A stretch of DNA of 64,000 nucleotides, from contig CAWFIT010000002.1 in NCBI GenBank assembly GCA_963815965.1, positions 1-64,000 on the forward strand. The letters run 5' to 3'. Source of the stretch: DASVFB01 sp963815965 (lineage in GTDB: Bacteria; Actinomycetota; Thermoleophilia; Gaiellales; Gaiellaceae). The notes under the pieces were generated by a model. It ran no database searches. It was not told where the DNA came from and saw only the letters and a list, made by a program, of their open reading frames with translations. The position numbers and the translations under genes were made by a program. Below are positions 8,512 to 18,234 of the stretch, in pieces (position 1 is the first letter of the stretch; every line of letters starts with the position of its first letter).

Positions 8512-9649
8512 GTGCTGCGCCGCGCCTCCTTGCTGGGCGCCTTCGGCGCGCTCGTCGTCTGCGCCGCGCCGTCACGCGTTGCTGCAGCAGAGATCCCGAT
8601 CCTCGCTGCCGTCCGTAAGGACGTCCCTGACGCCTGGGCCGCCGCTCGCGGGGGCGAGCGCGACGACGGAGGTCTTGTTCCCGCGAGGGATGACGAGCGA
8701 CGAACGCGTGCTGGTGGGCATCGACAGGACGGGCAAGCCGGTCTCGATCGTGGTGGTCCAGCGGCTCATGCTGCACAAGCTCGGTGACTACAGCTTCGCC
8801 GTGCCTGGGCCGATCGCGGACGTCGAGACCGCGCCTGGGTCGGATTCCGACCCAGGCCTGCGGCGTGACGCGATCCTCTGGGCCGGCTTCTCGCCGGGGA
8901 CGAAGACGCTGGGTTCCCGCGCGACGCTGCGCGTTGCCCCCGCGTCGCGGCTGTTGCCGCTGCGCCTATCGGTCGAGCGCGAGGGCGACGCCTTGATCGT
9001 GCGAGGAGTGAACGCCTCGGCCGCACCCGGGCCTGTGCTCGTCGGGACCGTGTCGGCACCGGAGGGCGCGCTGGCGCTCGACGAAACGCGTCGACGCTTG
9101 CCGCTCGGCCGCTCGGCTCCCGATCTGTACGTGCGAGTTCCGCGCGCGCCGCATTCGCAAACGGAGCCGATCGCCGCCGCGCTCGACGTGCGCGTCGCGC
9201 TCGCCGGAAAGAAGTACGCGTATCGCCTCGGCGACGGCGGGCCGATGCGCTTCACGCTGCGCGCTCCGCGGGTGCCTCTCGGGGCGAAGCTCCGCATCGT
9301 CGTCACGCCGGTCCCGCCGGAGCGCGAGCTCACACCGCCGGGGGGCTTCGCGACGTGGGCGAACGCGGCCCGACGCGGGCGCGTGCCTGCATCGGGCCTG
9401 CTCGAGCGCGTCTCGCGAATCCGGTTCGCGACGGCGCGCGCGTTGCAGTACCAGACGTTCCTCGCCAACCCGGACACCACCGGAGGCACGCATGCCGTCT
9501 ACGTGTACGAAACGGCGCCGAAGATTGCCGCGCCGCGGCCGGCGGCTTTGCCGGGTGAGACCGGCAGCGACACCTGGCAAACCGTTCTCTTTGCAGCGCT
9601 TGCGGTTCTCGGCGTCACGGGCTTGGTAGTGCTCTGGGCAAACTCATGA
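8512..9649 (+). pseudogene. secreted, C-terminally anchored protein of the Liv operon, frameshifted
   Basis: No family is recognised. From GTG 8512 the frame gives a clear signal peptide (LRRASLLGAFGALVVCAAP, cleavage near AAA-E). The remaining protein is read one frame later, from about GASATTEVLFPRG to the end. Removing one base from the G-run 8650-8654 joins the two parts into about 378 residues. The mature part is beta-rich, without cysteine pairs, and ends with one transmembrane helix (TWQTVLFAALAVLGVTGL) followed by a short tail, so it would be a surface-exposed, membrane-anchored protein. It sits four bases after the receptor gene, which suggests a role with this transporter. Hairpin repeat copy 1 begins 16 bases after the stop. 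Confidence 0.6.
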
Positions 9650-9664
9650 CTAGACGCCTCGCCG

Positions 9665-9794
9665 GCAGTGCGGCTTTGCCGCACTGCACCCGAAGCCGTC
9701 GCCGAAGCCAACTCCCCTCCAAACGCGGCTCTCCGCACGCGCGCCGAAGGCGCGCCTGCCAAATCCCCGGCGAAATGCGCAGCATTTCGCCGGG
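9665..9794 (-). repeat. triple-hairpin intergenic repeat, copy 1 (reverse orientation)
   Basis: On the plus strand the order is hairpin c (10-bp stem, 9665-9687, loop TTT), hairpin b (9735-9759, 11 positions with a single C.C mismatch at 9738/9756, loop GAA) and hairpin a (perfect 13-bp stem, 9766-9794, loop GCA). Spacers are 47 and 6 nt. It fills the gap between a Liv operon gene and tRNA-Leu. Reversed, it has the a-b-c order of the other copies. Confidence 0.8.
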
Positions 9795-9802
9795 CTGCGC
9801 GA

Positions 9803-9886
9803 TGCGGGCGAGAGGACTCGAACCTCCAAGAGCCGAAGCTCACCAGGACCTAAACCTGGCGCGTCTGCCAGTTCCGCCACGCCCGC
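9803..9886 (-). tRNA. tRNA-Leu (anticodon TAG)
   Basis: The minus strand folds as a class II tRNA with a long variable arm. The acceptor stem is GCGGGCG/CGCCCGC, the anticodon stem CCAGG/CCTGG with loop TTTAGGT (anticodon TAG, leucine), the variable arm includes GAGCTTCGGCTC, and the T-loop is TTCGAGT. The discriminator is A and CCA is not encoded. Confidence 0.9.
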
Positions 9887-9943
9887 GGAGCAAGGTCAGG
9901 ATAGGCGCGTAGCCCCAACGCCGTCTGCTCTAATGGCCGCGCG

Positions 9944-11296
9944 ATGCAGGCGCAGGTCGAAGAGCTCGGTGACAACAAGGTTCGGCTGACAGTCGACGTC
10001 CCGAGCGCCGACGTGAAGCACGCGGTCGACCACGCCGCTTCCGATCTGGCGGAGAGCGTGAAGATCCCAGGCTTTCGGAAGGGAAAGGTTCCGTTGCCGG
10101 TGCTCGTGCAACGGATCGGACGCGACCGCATCTACGCGGAGGCAGTCGAGAGCCACATCGGCAACTGGTTCTGGAACGCGGCGGCGCAGACGCGCATCCG
10201 CCCGGTCGACCAGCCGGAGTACGGCTACGAGCTTCCAAGCAGTGACGAGCCCTGGCAGTTCACTGCGACGGTCGCCGTGCAGCCGAAGCCCGAGCTTCCG
10301 GACTGGAGCACGCTCGAGGTGCCCGCGCCGGAGGCGGATATCCCGGACGAGCTCGTCGAGCAGGCGGTGCAGCAGCTTCAGGAGACGGCGGCGGATCTCT
10401 CGCAGGTCGACGACCGTCCCGCGCAACCGGGCGACGTCCTCGTGCTCGATCTCGTGATGGTCGACGACGCGCGTCGAAACTACGCAGTCGAGCTCGGCAG
10501 CGGACGGCTCGCGCCTGAGCTCGAGACCGCGCTCGTCGGCGTGGCCACCGGAGCGAGTGCCTCCGTCGACATTCCCGTGTCCGAAAGCGAGACCAGCCCG
10601 GTCGATGTGACACTGAACGAGATCCACGAAAAGGTCTTGCCGCCGCTCGACGACGAGCTCGCGCGCAAGGTCAGCGAGTTCGAGACGCTAGACGCGTTGC
10701 GACAGAACATCGAGCGCGACCTGCGCGAACAGCTCGAGGCTGAGCTCGAGGCGCAGTTCCGCACGGCGGCTGTCGATGCACTGGTCGACGCGACGAAGGT
10801 CGACCCAGGCGGCCCGCTCGTCGAAGTGCGCACGCGCGAACTGCTCAACAGTCTCGCGCGGAGCGTCGAACGCCGCGGCTTGTCGCTCGACGCGTACCTC
10901 GCGGTCAGCGGGCGCACGCCCGACCAGCTCGTGGAAACGTTGCGCGCCGAAGCCGCCCGTTCGGTTGCGCGCGAGCTCGTGCTGGAGACGCTCGCGGAGC
11001 GGGCTGGGATCACCGTCCCCGACAGCGAGGTGGACGAGCTCGTGCGCGAGCAGGTCGACGACAACGACGGCGACGAAGATTTCGAGGCGACCGTCGCGCA
11101 GCTGCACGAAACGGGAGCCTACGAACGTCTGCGCGAAGACTTGCGCCTGCGTGCGGCGCTCGACCGTCTGGCCGGCGACGTCAAGCGCATCCCCGTCGAG
11201 CTGGCAGAGGCACGAGAGAGCATTTGGACACCTGAGAAGGAAAAACCTGACACGTCTGCGAAACTGTGGACCCCCGGCAGCAAGGAGCCAGCATGA
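9944..11296 (+). CDS. tig: trigger factor, ribosome-bound chaperone and prolyl isomerase
   Basis: Trigger factor binds ribosomal protein L23 at the exit tunnel and shields nascent chains. The N-terminal ribosome-binding signature GFRKGKVP lies near residue 44. The middle FKBP-like domain (about 150-230) runs from AQPGDVLVLDLVMV to VDVTLNEIHEKVLPPLDDELA, and a long acidic, helical C-terminal domain with ERDLREQLEAELEAQF follows. The length of 450 residues is normal. The stop overlaps the ATG of clpP (ATGA), the common tig-clpP-clpX arrangement, so folding and proteolysis are expressed together. Confidence 0.97.
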   Translation: MQAQVEELGDNKVRLTVDVPSADVKHAVDHAASDLAESVKIPGFRKGKVPLPVLVQRIGRDRIYAEAVESHIGNWFWNAAAQTRIRPVDQPEYGYELPSSDEPWQFTATVAVQPKPELPDWSTLEVPAPEADIPDELVEQAVQQLQETAADLSQVDDRPAQPGDVLVLDLVMVDDARRNYAVELGSGRLAPELETALVGVATGASASVDIPVSESETSPVDVTLNEIHEKVLPPLDDELARKVSEFETLDALRQNIERDLREQLEAELEAQFRTAAVDALVDATKVDPGGPLVEVRTRELLNSLARSVERRGLSLDAYLAVSGRTPDQLVETLRAEAARSVARELVLETLAERAGITVPDSEVDELVREQVDDNDGDEDFEATVAQLHETGAYERLREDLRLRAALDRLAGDVKRIPVELAEARESIWTPEKEKPDTSAKLWTPGSKEPA

Positions 11297-11916
11297 GCCC
11301 GCTAGAACAACACGTCGTCCCGATGGTGATCGAACAGACCTCGCGCGGAGAGCGTGCGTTCGACATCTATTCCCGCCTCCTCAACGAGCGCATCATCTTC
11401 CTCGGCACACCCGTCGACGACCAGATCGCGAACCTGATCGTCGCGCAGCTCCTGCACCTCGAGTCCGAGGATCCGGACAAGGACATCTCGATCTACATCA
11501 ACTCGCCGGGCGGCGTGGTCTACGCAGGGCTCGCGATCTACGACACGATGCAGTTCATCAAGCCGGACGTCGCCACGATCTGCGTGGGGATGGCGATGTC
11601 GATGGGCGCGGTCATTCTTGCGGGCGGGGCGAAAGGGAAGCGGATGGCGCTGCCGAACTCGAAGATTCTGATCCATCAGGGGTCGGCCGGCTTCCACGGG
11701 CAGCCGACGGACATCGAGATCCAGGCACGCGAAGTGATCGGCCTGAAGCGGTTGATGGAAGAAATCATGTCGACTCACACAGGGCAGCCAATCGAGAAAG
11801 TCCAGAAGGACATGGATCGCGACTACTACATGACCTCCCAGGAAGCGCAGGAGTACGGCATCATCGATGCAGTCGTCAGAAGCCGGGATTCCGTGAGAGC
11901 GGCCGCCGCGGCCTAG
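11293..11916 (+). CDS. clpP: ATP-dependent Clp protease proteolytic subunit ClpP
   Basis: Serine peptidase that forms the double-heptamer degradation chamber and works with ClpX. The catalytic triad is visible: Ser103 in GMAMSMGA, His128 in ILIHQGS and Asp177 in DRDYYM. The oxyanion loop SPGGVVYAG is intact and the length (207 residues) is typical. ATG 11293 was chosen because it overlaps the tig stop as ATGA; the longer in-frame form from 11266 would lie inside tig. clpX follows after 34 bases. Confidence 0.97.
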   Translation: MSPLEQHVVPMVIEQTSRGERAFDIYSRLLNERIIFLGTPVDDQIANLIVAQLLHLESEDPDKDISIYINSPGGVVYAGLAIYDTMQFIKPDVATICVGMAMSMGAVILAGGAKGKRMALPNSKILIHQGSAGFHGQPTDIEIQAREVIGLKRLMEEIMSTHTGQPIEKVQKDMDRDYYMTSQEAQEYGIIDAVVRSRDSVRAAAAA

Positions 11917-11950
11917 CGCAAATGGGATTTTCGGGGTAAAAGGAGAGTTC

Positions 11951-13231
<1,281 letters not shown>

Positions 13232-13238
13232 CGGCCTT

Positions 13239-13364
13239 CGCCCGAAATGCTGCGCATTTCGGGCGAGGTAGACCGGACAGGCGCGCTGCGCGCGCGTGTC
13301 CAATTTGGGGTCCGCCACGGGTCGCTGCTTCGATCCTGGTACGCGTCGGCGCGGCGGAGCCGCG
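13239..13364 (+). repeat. triple-hairpin intergenic repeat, copy 2
   Basis: Hairpin a is 13239-13265 (perfect 12-bp stem, loop TGC), hairpin b 13275-13301 (12 positions with one G.G mismatch at 13280/13296, loop TGC) and hairpin c 13350-13364 (6-bp stem, loop GGA), with spacers of 9 and 48 nt. The element starts eight bases after the clpX stop codon. Hairpin c is shorter than in the other copies. The rest of the gap to 13440 holds no recognisable gene. Confidence 0.8.
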
Positions 13365-13454
13365 GTGGCGAAACGTCTGATGCGGCGAGGGCGACCGCGA
13401 TCGCCGAGGAAGCGCCCCAAACCCGCTTGACAATCGGCCGGCCGGATGCGATAA

Positions 13455-13489
13455 GAGACCTGAATCGGGTCTCATATTCGATGAGACCC
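13455..13489. promoter_or_regulatory. palindromic operator-like site before the livK operon
   Basis: A perfect 9-bp inverted repeat, GGGTCTCAT at 13467-13475 and its complement at 13481-13489, is separated by ATTCG. A further half-site, GAGACC at 13455-13460, can pair with 13468-13473 instead, so three half-sites alternate. The site ends 20 bases before the livK start, right before the Shine-Dalgarno sequence. No T-run follows, so an operator is more likely than a terminator. The operon encodes its own TetR regulator (20449-21069), the obvious candidate binder. Confidence 0.5.
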
Positions 13490-13508
13490 CATCCTCCGGA
13501 GGGTTCAG

Positions 13509-14726
13509 ATGAGACGAGTGTGGTCGAGGGGCGCGCTTGTGGTGGCGTGCGTTTCGCTCCTCGCCGTGGCCGCGACTGCGGCGGCGACGGCGAGCACGGA
13601 TAGCCGCGGCGGTACCGCCGCGAGCCCAGTCAAGGTCGGCTTTATCTATTCGCGCACCGGCGCTCTCGCGGGCTTCGGCGCGGAGGAGTACGAAGGCTTC
13701 CAGTACGGGCTGAAGTACCTGAAGGCCCAGCACAACACGTGCGGTGGCCACAAGTTGAGCGTCACCGTCGTGGACGACCAGACGAATCCCGCCAACGCGG
13801 TCACCGCCGCGAAGGACCTGATCGGCCAGGGTTACAAGATCATCGCCGGCTCGTCCTCGTCGGGGGCCGCAGCCGCGGTCGCCCCGATCGCAGACCAGAA
13901 CAACGTCCTCTTCATCTCGGGCCCGGCAGCCGCGGACGTGATCACCGGCCTGAACCGGCACACGTTCCGCGCCGGCCGGCAGAGCTACCAGGACGTGCAG
14001 ACCGCCGCCGGCATCCTGCCGCCGAAGAGCGTCGGAAAGAAGATCGTCGTCTTCGCCGAGGACACTGCGTTCGGCGCCAGCAACTTCGCCGCCGTGACGC
14101 AAGTGTTTGGCGCGAGGGGCCACAACGTCACCAAGATCCTCGTTCCGTTCCAGACCGCCGACCTGACGCCGTACGCGCAGCAGCTGAAGAACGCGAAAGC
14201 CGATCTCGCCTTCGTCGCTTGGGCGGGCTCGAACTCGGCCGCCATGTGGCAAGCGCTCGACCAGCAGAAGGTGTTCGACACCACGGACGTCATGACCGGT
14301 CTTGGCGATCGCGTCTCCTACCAAACGTTCGGGCCGATCGTTGGCCCCAAGGCGAAGCTGCTCTCTCACTACGTGTACCAAGGGCCGAAGAACACGGTCA
14401 ACACGTGGCTGGTGAAGCAGATGAGGTCGCATTCCGGTCATCAACCGGATCTCTTCACGCCGGACGGTTTCAACACCGCCCTGATGATCTGTCACGCGGT
14501 TCAGGTGGCGAAGGGGACCAACGTCGACAAGATGATCTCGGCACTCGAGGGCTGGCAATTCCTCGGTCCGAAGGGCGTCGAGAGGATCCGCAAGGCGGAC
14601 CATGCGCTGATCCAGCCCATGTTCATCGCGTCCCTCGTCAAGGGAAAGAACGGCCAGTACGACGCCAAGTGGCTGAAGACGGTCTCTCCGGGGAACGTCC
14701 AGCCGCCCGTCCATCCGTTCCCGTAA
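13509..14726 (+). CDS. ABC transporter substrate-binding protein, LivK/HAAT type
   Basis: Extracellular receptor with a type I periplasmic-binding fold, 405 residues. The signal peptide is MRRVWSRGALVVACVSLLAVAATAAATA-type, without a lipobox cysteine. The mature part begins near VKVGFIYSRTGALAGFG, the usual first strand and ligand-binding loop, and IIAGSSSSGAAAAVAPI forms the conserved ligand-contacting loop. It opens a five-gene transporter set followed directly by acyl-CoA metabolism genes, so the ligand may be a carboxylic acid rather than an amino acid. Shine-Dalgarno GGAGGG lies nine bases before the ATG. Confidence 0.9.
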   Translation: MRRVWSRGALVVACVSLLAVAATAAATASTDSRGGTAASPVKVGFIYSRTGALAGFGAEEYEGFQYGLKYLKAQHNTCGGHKLSVTVVDDQTNPANAVTAAKDLIGQGYKIIAGSSSSGAAAAVAPIADQNNVLFISGPAAADVITGLNRHTFRAGRQSYQDVQTAAGILPPKSVGKKIVVFAEDTAFGASNFAAVTQVFGARGHNVTKILVPFQTADLTPYAQQLKNAKADLAFVAWAGSNSAAMWQALDQQKVFDTTDVMTGLGDRVSYQTFGPIVGPKAKLLSHYVYQGPKNTVNTWLVKQMRSHSGHQPDLFTPDGFNTALMICHAVQVAKGTNVDKMISALEGWQFLGPKGVERIRKADHALIQPMFIASLVKGKNGQYDAKWLKTVSPGNVQPPVHPFP

Positions 14727-14733
14727 GGCCCGC

Positions 14734-15492
14734 GTGACGAACCCTCCGGTTCTCGCGACTCGGAACCTCGGGCTCGACATCGGCGGCGCGAAAATCGTCG
14801 CCGATGTCTCGCTCGAGGTTGCCGAGGGCGAGCTGCTCGGCATCATCGGCCCGAACGGGGCGGGGAAGACGACGCTCTTCAACCTGCTCTCGGGCCTGTA
14901 CCGGCCGACGGCCGGGCGGATCGAGCTTCGGGGCCGCGACATCACGGAACAGGCGGTTTTCCTCCGCACGCGCGAGGGGCTGGGGCGGACGTTCCAGGTG
15001 TCGAGCGTGTTCCCGCTGCTGACGGTGCTCGAGAATGCGCGCCTCGCGGCCGAGTCGGCGCTCGGCGGGACGCTTCGCCTCTGGCGGCGCGCGTCGAGCC
15101 AGCGCCGAGCCATCGAGAAGGCTCGCGCGGCGCTCGCACGCGTCGGTCTCGAAAGCCGCATGTTGACGCGTGCCGGTGCGCTCGCGCACGGCGACAAGCG
15201 CCGCCTCGAGCTCGCGATGCTGCTCGCGGCCGACCCGCAGGTGATCATGCTCGACGAGCCGATGGCAGGCGTTTCCGCCGAGAACGTGCCCGAGCTCGTG
15301 GAATTGATTCGCTCGGTGCACGAGCAGGAGGGCAAGACGGTACTCATGGTCGAGCACCACATGGAGGTCGTCACGGATCTCGCGCAGCGGATCGCAGTCA
15401 TGCACCACGGGGCGCTGCTCGCCTGCGACACGCCGGCCGCGGTAATGGCGAACGAAACGGTCCAGTCGGCGTACCTGGGGGAGGAGCTCTGA
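14734..15492 (+). CDS. ABC transporter ATPase, LivG type
   Basis: First ATPase of the HAAT transporter, 252 residues. Walker A is GPNGAGKTT (about 44), the Q-loop is in GLGRTFQVSSVF, Walker B is VIMLDEPMAG (about 170) and the switch His lies in MVEHHMEVV. The signature motif is modified to LAHGDKRRLELA, a common LivG variant of LSYGQQRRLEIA. The GTG start lies seven bases after the receptor gene stop, and the stop overlaps the ATG of livF (TGATG). The protein works at the cytoplasmic face with LivF and the two permeases. Confidence 0.9.
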   Translation: MTNPPVLATRNLGLDIGGAKIVADVSLEVAEGELLGIIGPNGAGKTTLFNLLSGLYRPTAGRIELRGRDITEQAVFLRTREGLGRTFQVSSVFPLLTVLENARLAAESALGGTLRLWRRASSQRRAIEKARAALARVGLESRMLTRAGALAHGDKRRLELAMLLAADPQVIMLDEPMAGVSAENVPELVELIRSVHEQEGKTVLMVEHHMEVVTDLAQRIAVMHHGALLACDTPAAVMANETVQSAYLGEEL

Positions 15493-16220
15493 TGGCAGTC
15501 GCCGCCGTCGAGACGCAGACCTTGCTCGAGGTGCGCGACCTGCACGTCAACCTCGGGCAGTCGCACGTCCTTCAGGGCGTGTCGTTCGACGTTCCAGAGG
15601 GCGGCGTGACCGCGCTGCTCGGGCGGAACGGCGTCGGCAAGACGACGACGCTTCGGGCCATCCTCGGACTCGTCGGGCGGCGCGGAACGGTGAACCTCGC
15701 CGGCGAGGACCTGACGACGCTTCCGACGCACCGCATCGTCCACCGCAGCGTCGGCTACGTGCCCGAGGACCGCGACATTTTTGCCGGACTCACCGTCGAG
15801 GAGAATCTGCGGCTCGCGGAGCGCGACGACGAACCGCGGTACGACCTTGTCTATGACCTGTTTCCGGAGTTGCGGCAGCGGGCGTCGCAGCGGGCGGGAA
15901 CGCTTTCCGGCGGCCAGCAGCAGATGGTCGCCATCGCTCGTGCTCTGCTGAACGACAACCGGCTGCTGCTCGTCGACGAGCCGACGAAAGGTCTCGCGCC
16001 GGCGCTCGTCTCCGAGTTCGCCCACGTGTTGGAGCGACTCTCGGAGCTGACGACCGTGCTACTCGTCGAACAGAACCTCGGCGTCGTTCGCCGGATCGCG
16101 CGCGATGCTGTCGTTCTCGACAGCGGCCGCGTCGTGCACGCCGGCAACGCGCAGCAACTTCTCGCGCAGCCCGAGCTCGTCCGCAGGCTGCTGAGCGTCA
16201 CGGCGGGAGGACGCTCGTGA
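15492..16220 (+). CDS. ABC transporter ATPase, LivF type
   Basis: Second ATPase of the transporter, 242 residues. Walker A is GRNGVGKTT (about 42), the characteristic LivF segment GYVPEDRDIFAGLTVEENL follows, the signature LSGGQQQMVAIARAL is intact and Walker B is LLLVDEPTKGLAP, the form typical of LivF. It overlaps livG upstream by one base and the livH GTG downstream by four bases, so the transporter genes are translationally coupled. Confidence 0.9.
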   Translation: MAVAAVETQTLLEVRDLHVNLGQSHVLQGVSFDVPEGGVTALLGRNGVGKTTTLRAILGLVGRRGTVNLAGEDLTTLPTHRIVHRSVGYVPEDRDIFAGLTVEENLRLAERDDEPRYDLVYDLFPELRQRASQRAGTLSGGQQQMVAIARALLNDNRLLLVDEPTKGLAPALVSEFAHVLERLSELTTVLLVEQNLGVVRRIARDAVVLDSGRVVHAGNAQQLLAQPELVRRLLSVTAGGRS

Positions 16221-17122
16221 CGACGTTCGTCCTGCTGACGATCACCGGCCTCGGGCTCGGCGCAATGTACTTCCTGATCGCATCGGGGCTGTCGCTCATC
16301 TACGGCCTGATGGGCGTGCTCAATTTCGCGCATGGCGTGTTCATCACCGTCGGCTCGTACGCGACGTGGTGGATGTCGGAGAACGTCTTCGACGGCGTGC
16401 ACAACGCGTGGCTGCGCTTCCTCGTGAGCGCGCTCTGCGGCCTCGCGGCGGGGGCGGTGTTTGCCGCGCTCGTGGAGCTGATCCTGATCAGGCCGCTGTA
16501 CCAGCGTCACATCGAGCAGGTGCTCGTCACGGTCGGGCTCGCAATCGCGTTCGTCGCGCTCGTCCAGGGAATCTGGGGCCCTGACGTGCATCCGTACACG
16601 GTGCCCGCGTGGATGCACGACACCACAACAGTGTTTGGCGCGAACATCCCGAACGACCGCTGGATCGAGATCGCGTCGGCAGCGGTCGTGCTCGTAGCTC
16701 TCCAACTGTTCCTGCGGCGGACGCGCTACGGGCTGATCATCCGCGCCGGAGTCGAGAACCGCGCGATGGTGACGGCGCTCGGCATCGACGTGCGCAAGGC
16801 GTTCACGCTCGTGTTCGCGATCGGCGGGATCGCGGCGGCACTCGCCGGCGTGCTGAGCGGCGTCTACTACACGACGATCGACCCGAACCAGGGGACGAAC
16901 CTGCTGATCTTCGCCTTCATCGTGGTCGTGATCGGTGGCCTCGGCTCGATCGTCGGTTCGGCGATCGCCGCCGTCGTGGTCGGTCTCCTCCAGCAGTACG
17001 CGAACTACTACGCGACCAACTGGATCGGCGACTGGGGCCTCGGCGATCTCGCCGTCCTGCTGCTGCTCGCCGTCGTGCTTCTCACGCGACCGCGCGGGCT
17101 CGCGGGAGCCGTCGCCGCGTGA
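16217..17122 (+). CDS. ABC transporter permease, LivH type
   Basis: HAAT-family permease, 301 residues, with about eight membrane segments. The hallmark GLGAMYFLIASGLSLIYGLMGVLNFAHG occupies the first two helices (the NFAHG box is strictly typical). The cytoplasmic EAA-like loop RYGLIIRAGVENRAMVTALGI and the later FIVVVIGGLGSIVGSAIAA, another family signature, are present. It starts at GTG 16217 inside the livF stop and ends inside the start of livM. Confidence 0.9.
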   Translation: MTTFVLLTITGLGLGAMYFLIASGLSLIYGLMGVLNFAHGVFITVGSYATWWMSENVFDGVHNAWLRFLVSALCGLAAGAVFAALVELILIRPLYQRHIEQVLVTVGLAIAFVALVQGIWGPDVHPYTVPAWMHDTTTVFGANIPNDRWIEIASAAVVLVALQLFLRRTRYGLIIRAGVENRAMVTALGIDVRKAFTLVFAIGGIAAALAGVLSGVYYTTIDPNQGTNLLIFAFIVVVIGGLGSIVGSAIAAVVVGLLQQYANYYATNWIGDWGLGDLAVLLLLAVVLLTRPRGLAGAVAA

Positions 17123-18234
17123 CCAGGCGCGTCGCAGGCGACTTCATCTGGCCGCTCGCGGTGTTCGGAGCGCTTGCGTTCGTGCCGAGAGTTGGCCTGG
17201 ACATCCCGAAGGTCTTCGACGGCGCGGTGTCGAGCCCGGGGACGCTGCAGTTGCTCGCGCTGTGCCTGCTTTTCGGCGGGCTCGCACTCACGTACGACCT
17301 GCTGTTCGGCTTCACCGGGCTGCTGTCGTTTGGGCACGCGCTGTACGTCGCGATCGGCGTCTACATGACGAACATCGCCATCACCGACTGGCATTGGAGC
17401 TTCACTCAGGCGCTGCTCTTCACCGCGCTGCTCGCGTTCGTCGTGCCGCTCGTCCTGGGAACCGTTTCTCTGCGCGTCGGCGGGATCGCGTTCGCAATGG
17501 TGACGCTTGCGTTCGCGCAGGCCGGCGCAGTGCTGGTGCACAAGGATCCGCACCACTGGACGCACGGCGAGGAGGGCCTCAGCGTCGACTACCACAAGCT
17601 TCCCGACGCGTTTGTCGGCATCTTCAACACGAAGTATCTGTACTGGCTCGCGCTCGGCTACCTCGCCGCGGTCTTTTTCATCGTGCGGTGGTCCGTCGAG
17701 TCCTCGCCCGGCCGTGTCTGGCAAGCGATCCGCGAGAACGAGCTGCGCGTCGAGGTGCTCGGGCTGCGCCCGCGCACGTACAAGCTGATGTCCTTCGTGC
17801 TCGGATCCTTCCTCGCGACGGCAGGCGGCGTCGTCTACCTGCTGCTCTTCAACAGCTCGAATCCGACCGTGACCGGGCCGAACTTCACGCTCTCGCTGCT
17901 GCTGATGGTCGTGATCGGCGGCGCCGGTTCGCGCTGGGGCGCGGTGCTCGGCGGGATCCTCTACACGTACCTCGACAACCGGCTCGGCGCCCTCGGAAGC
18001 TCGAGCGCGGTACACGACTTGCCAAACGTCCTGCGAACACCGCTCGAGCAGCCGCTCTTCGTGCTCGGCACGATCTTCATCCTGATCGTCTTCTTCCTAC
18101 CGGGTGGGATCGCGGGGCTCGCGTCGCGTGGCCGGCCCGGCGGTCTACGCAGGCTCGAAGAGGCGATCCGTCCAGGTGGGGCGGTCGGCGGGACGCCCGA
18201 GGCGGCGCTCACCGAGCCCCAGGAGGGCGCGTGA
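17119..18234 (+). CDS. ABC transporter permease, LivM type
   Basis: Second permease, about 371 residues. LivM features are GLALTYDLLFGFTGLLSFGHALYVAIGVY near residues 54-82, the loop SPGRVWQAIRENELRVEVLGL that contacts the ATPases, and FTLSLLLMVVIGGAGSRWGAVLGG near the end. The start is GTG 17119, overlapping the livH stop. The C-terminal tail of about 35 residues is polar and cytoplasmic. The stop overlaps the GTG of the hydrolase gene, so the enzyme genes belong to the same transcript. Confidence 0.9.
   Translation: MTRRVAGDFIWPLAVFGALAFVPRVGLDIPKVFDGAVSSPGTLQLLALCLLFGGLALTYDLLFGFTGLLSFGHALYVAIGVYMTNIAITDWHWSFTQALLFTALLAFVVPLVLGTVSLRVGGIAFAMVTLAFAQAGAVLVHKDPHHWTHGEEGLSVDYHKLPDAFVGIFNTKYLYWLALGYLAAVFFIVRWSVESSPGRVWQAIRENELRVEVLGLRPRTYKLMSFVLGSFLATAGGVVYLLLFNSSNPTVTGPNFTLSLLLMVVIGGAGSRWGAVLGGILYTYLDNRLGALGSSSAVHDLPNVLRTPLEQPLFVLGTIFILIVFFLPGGIAGLASRGRPGGLRRLEEAIRPGGAVGGTPEAALTEPQEGA

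Noticed and set aside
9665..9794. Ordinary rho-independent terminators at the triple-hairpin loci
   Set aside because: Three hairpins with fixed order and spacing, no T-run after any of them, and occurrence before tRNA and upstream of rne do not fit simple terminators, though a termination effect is not excluded.
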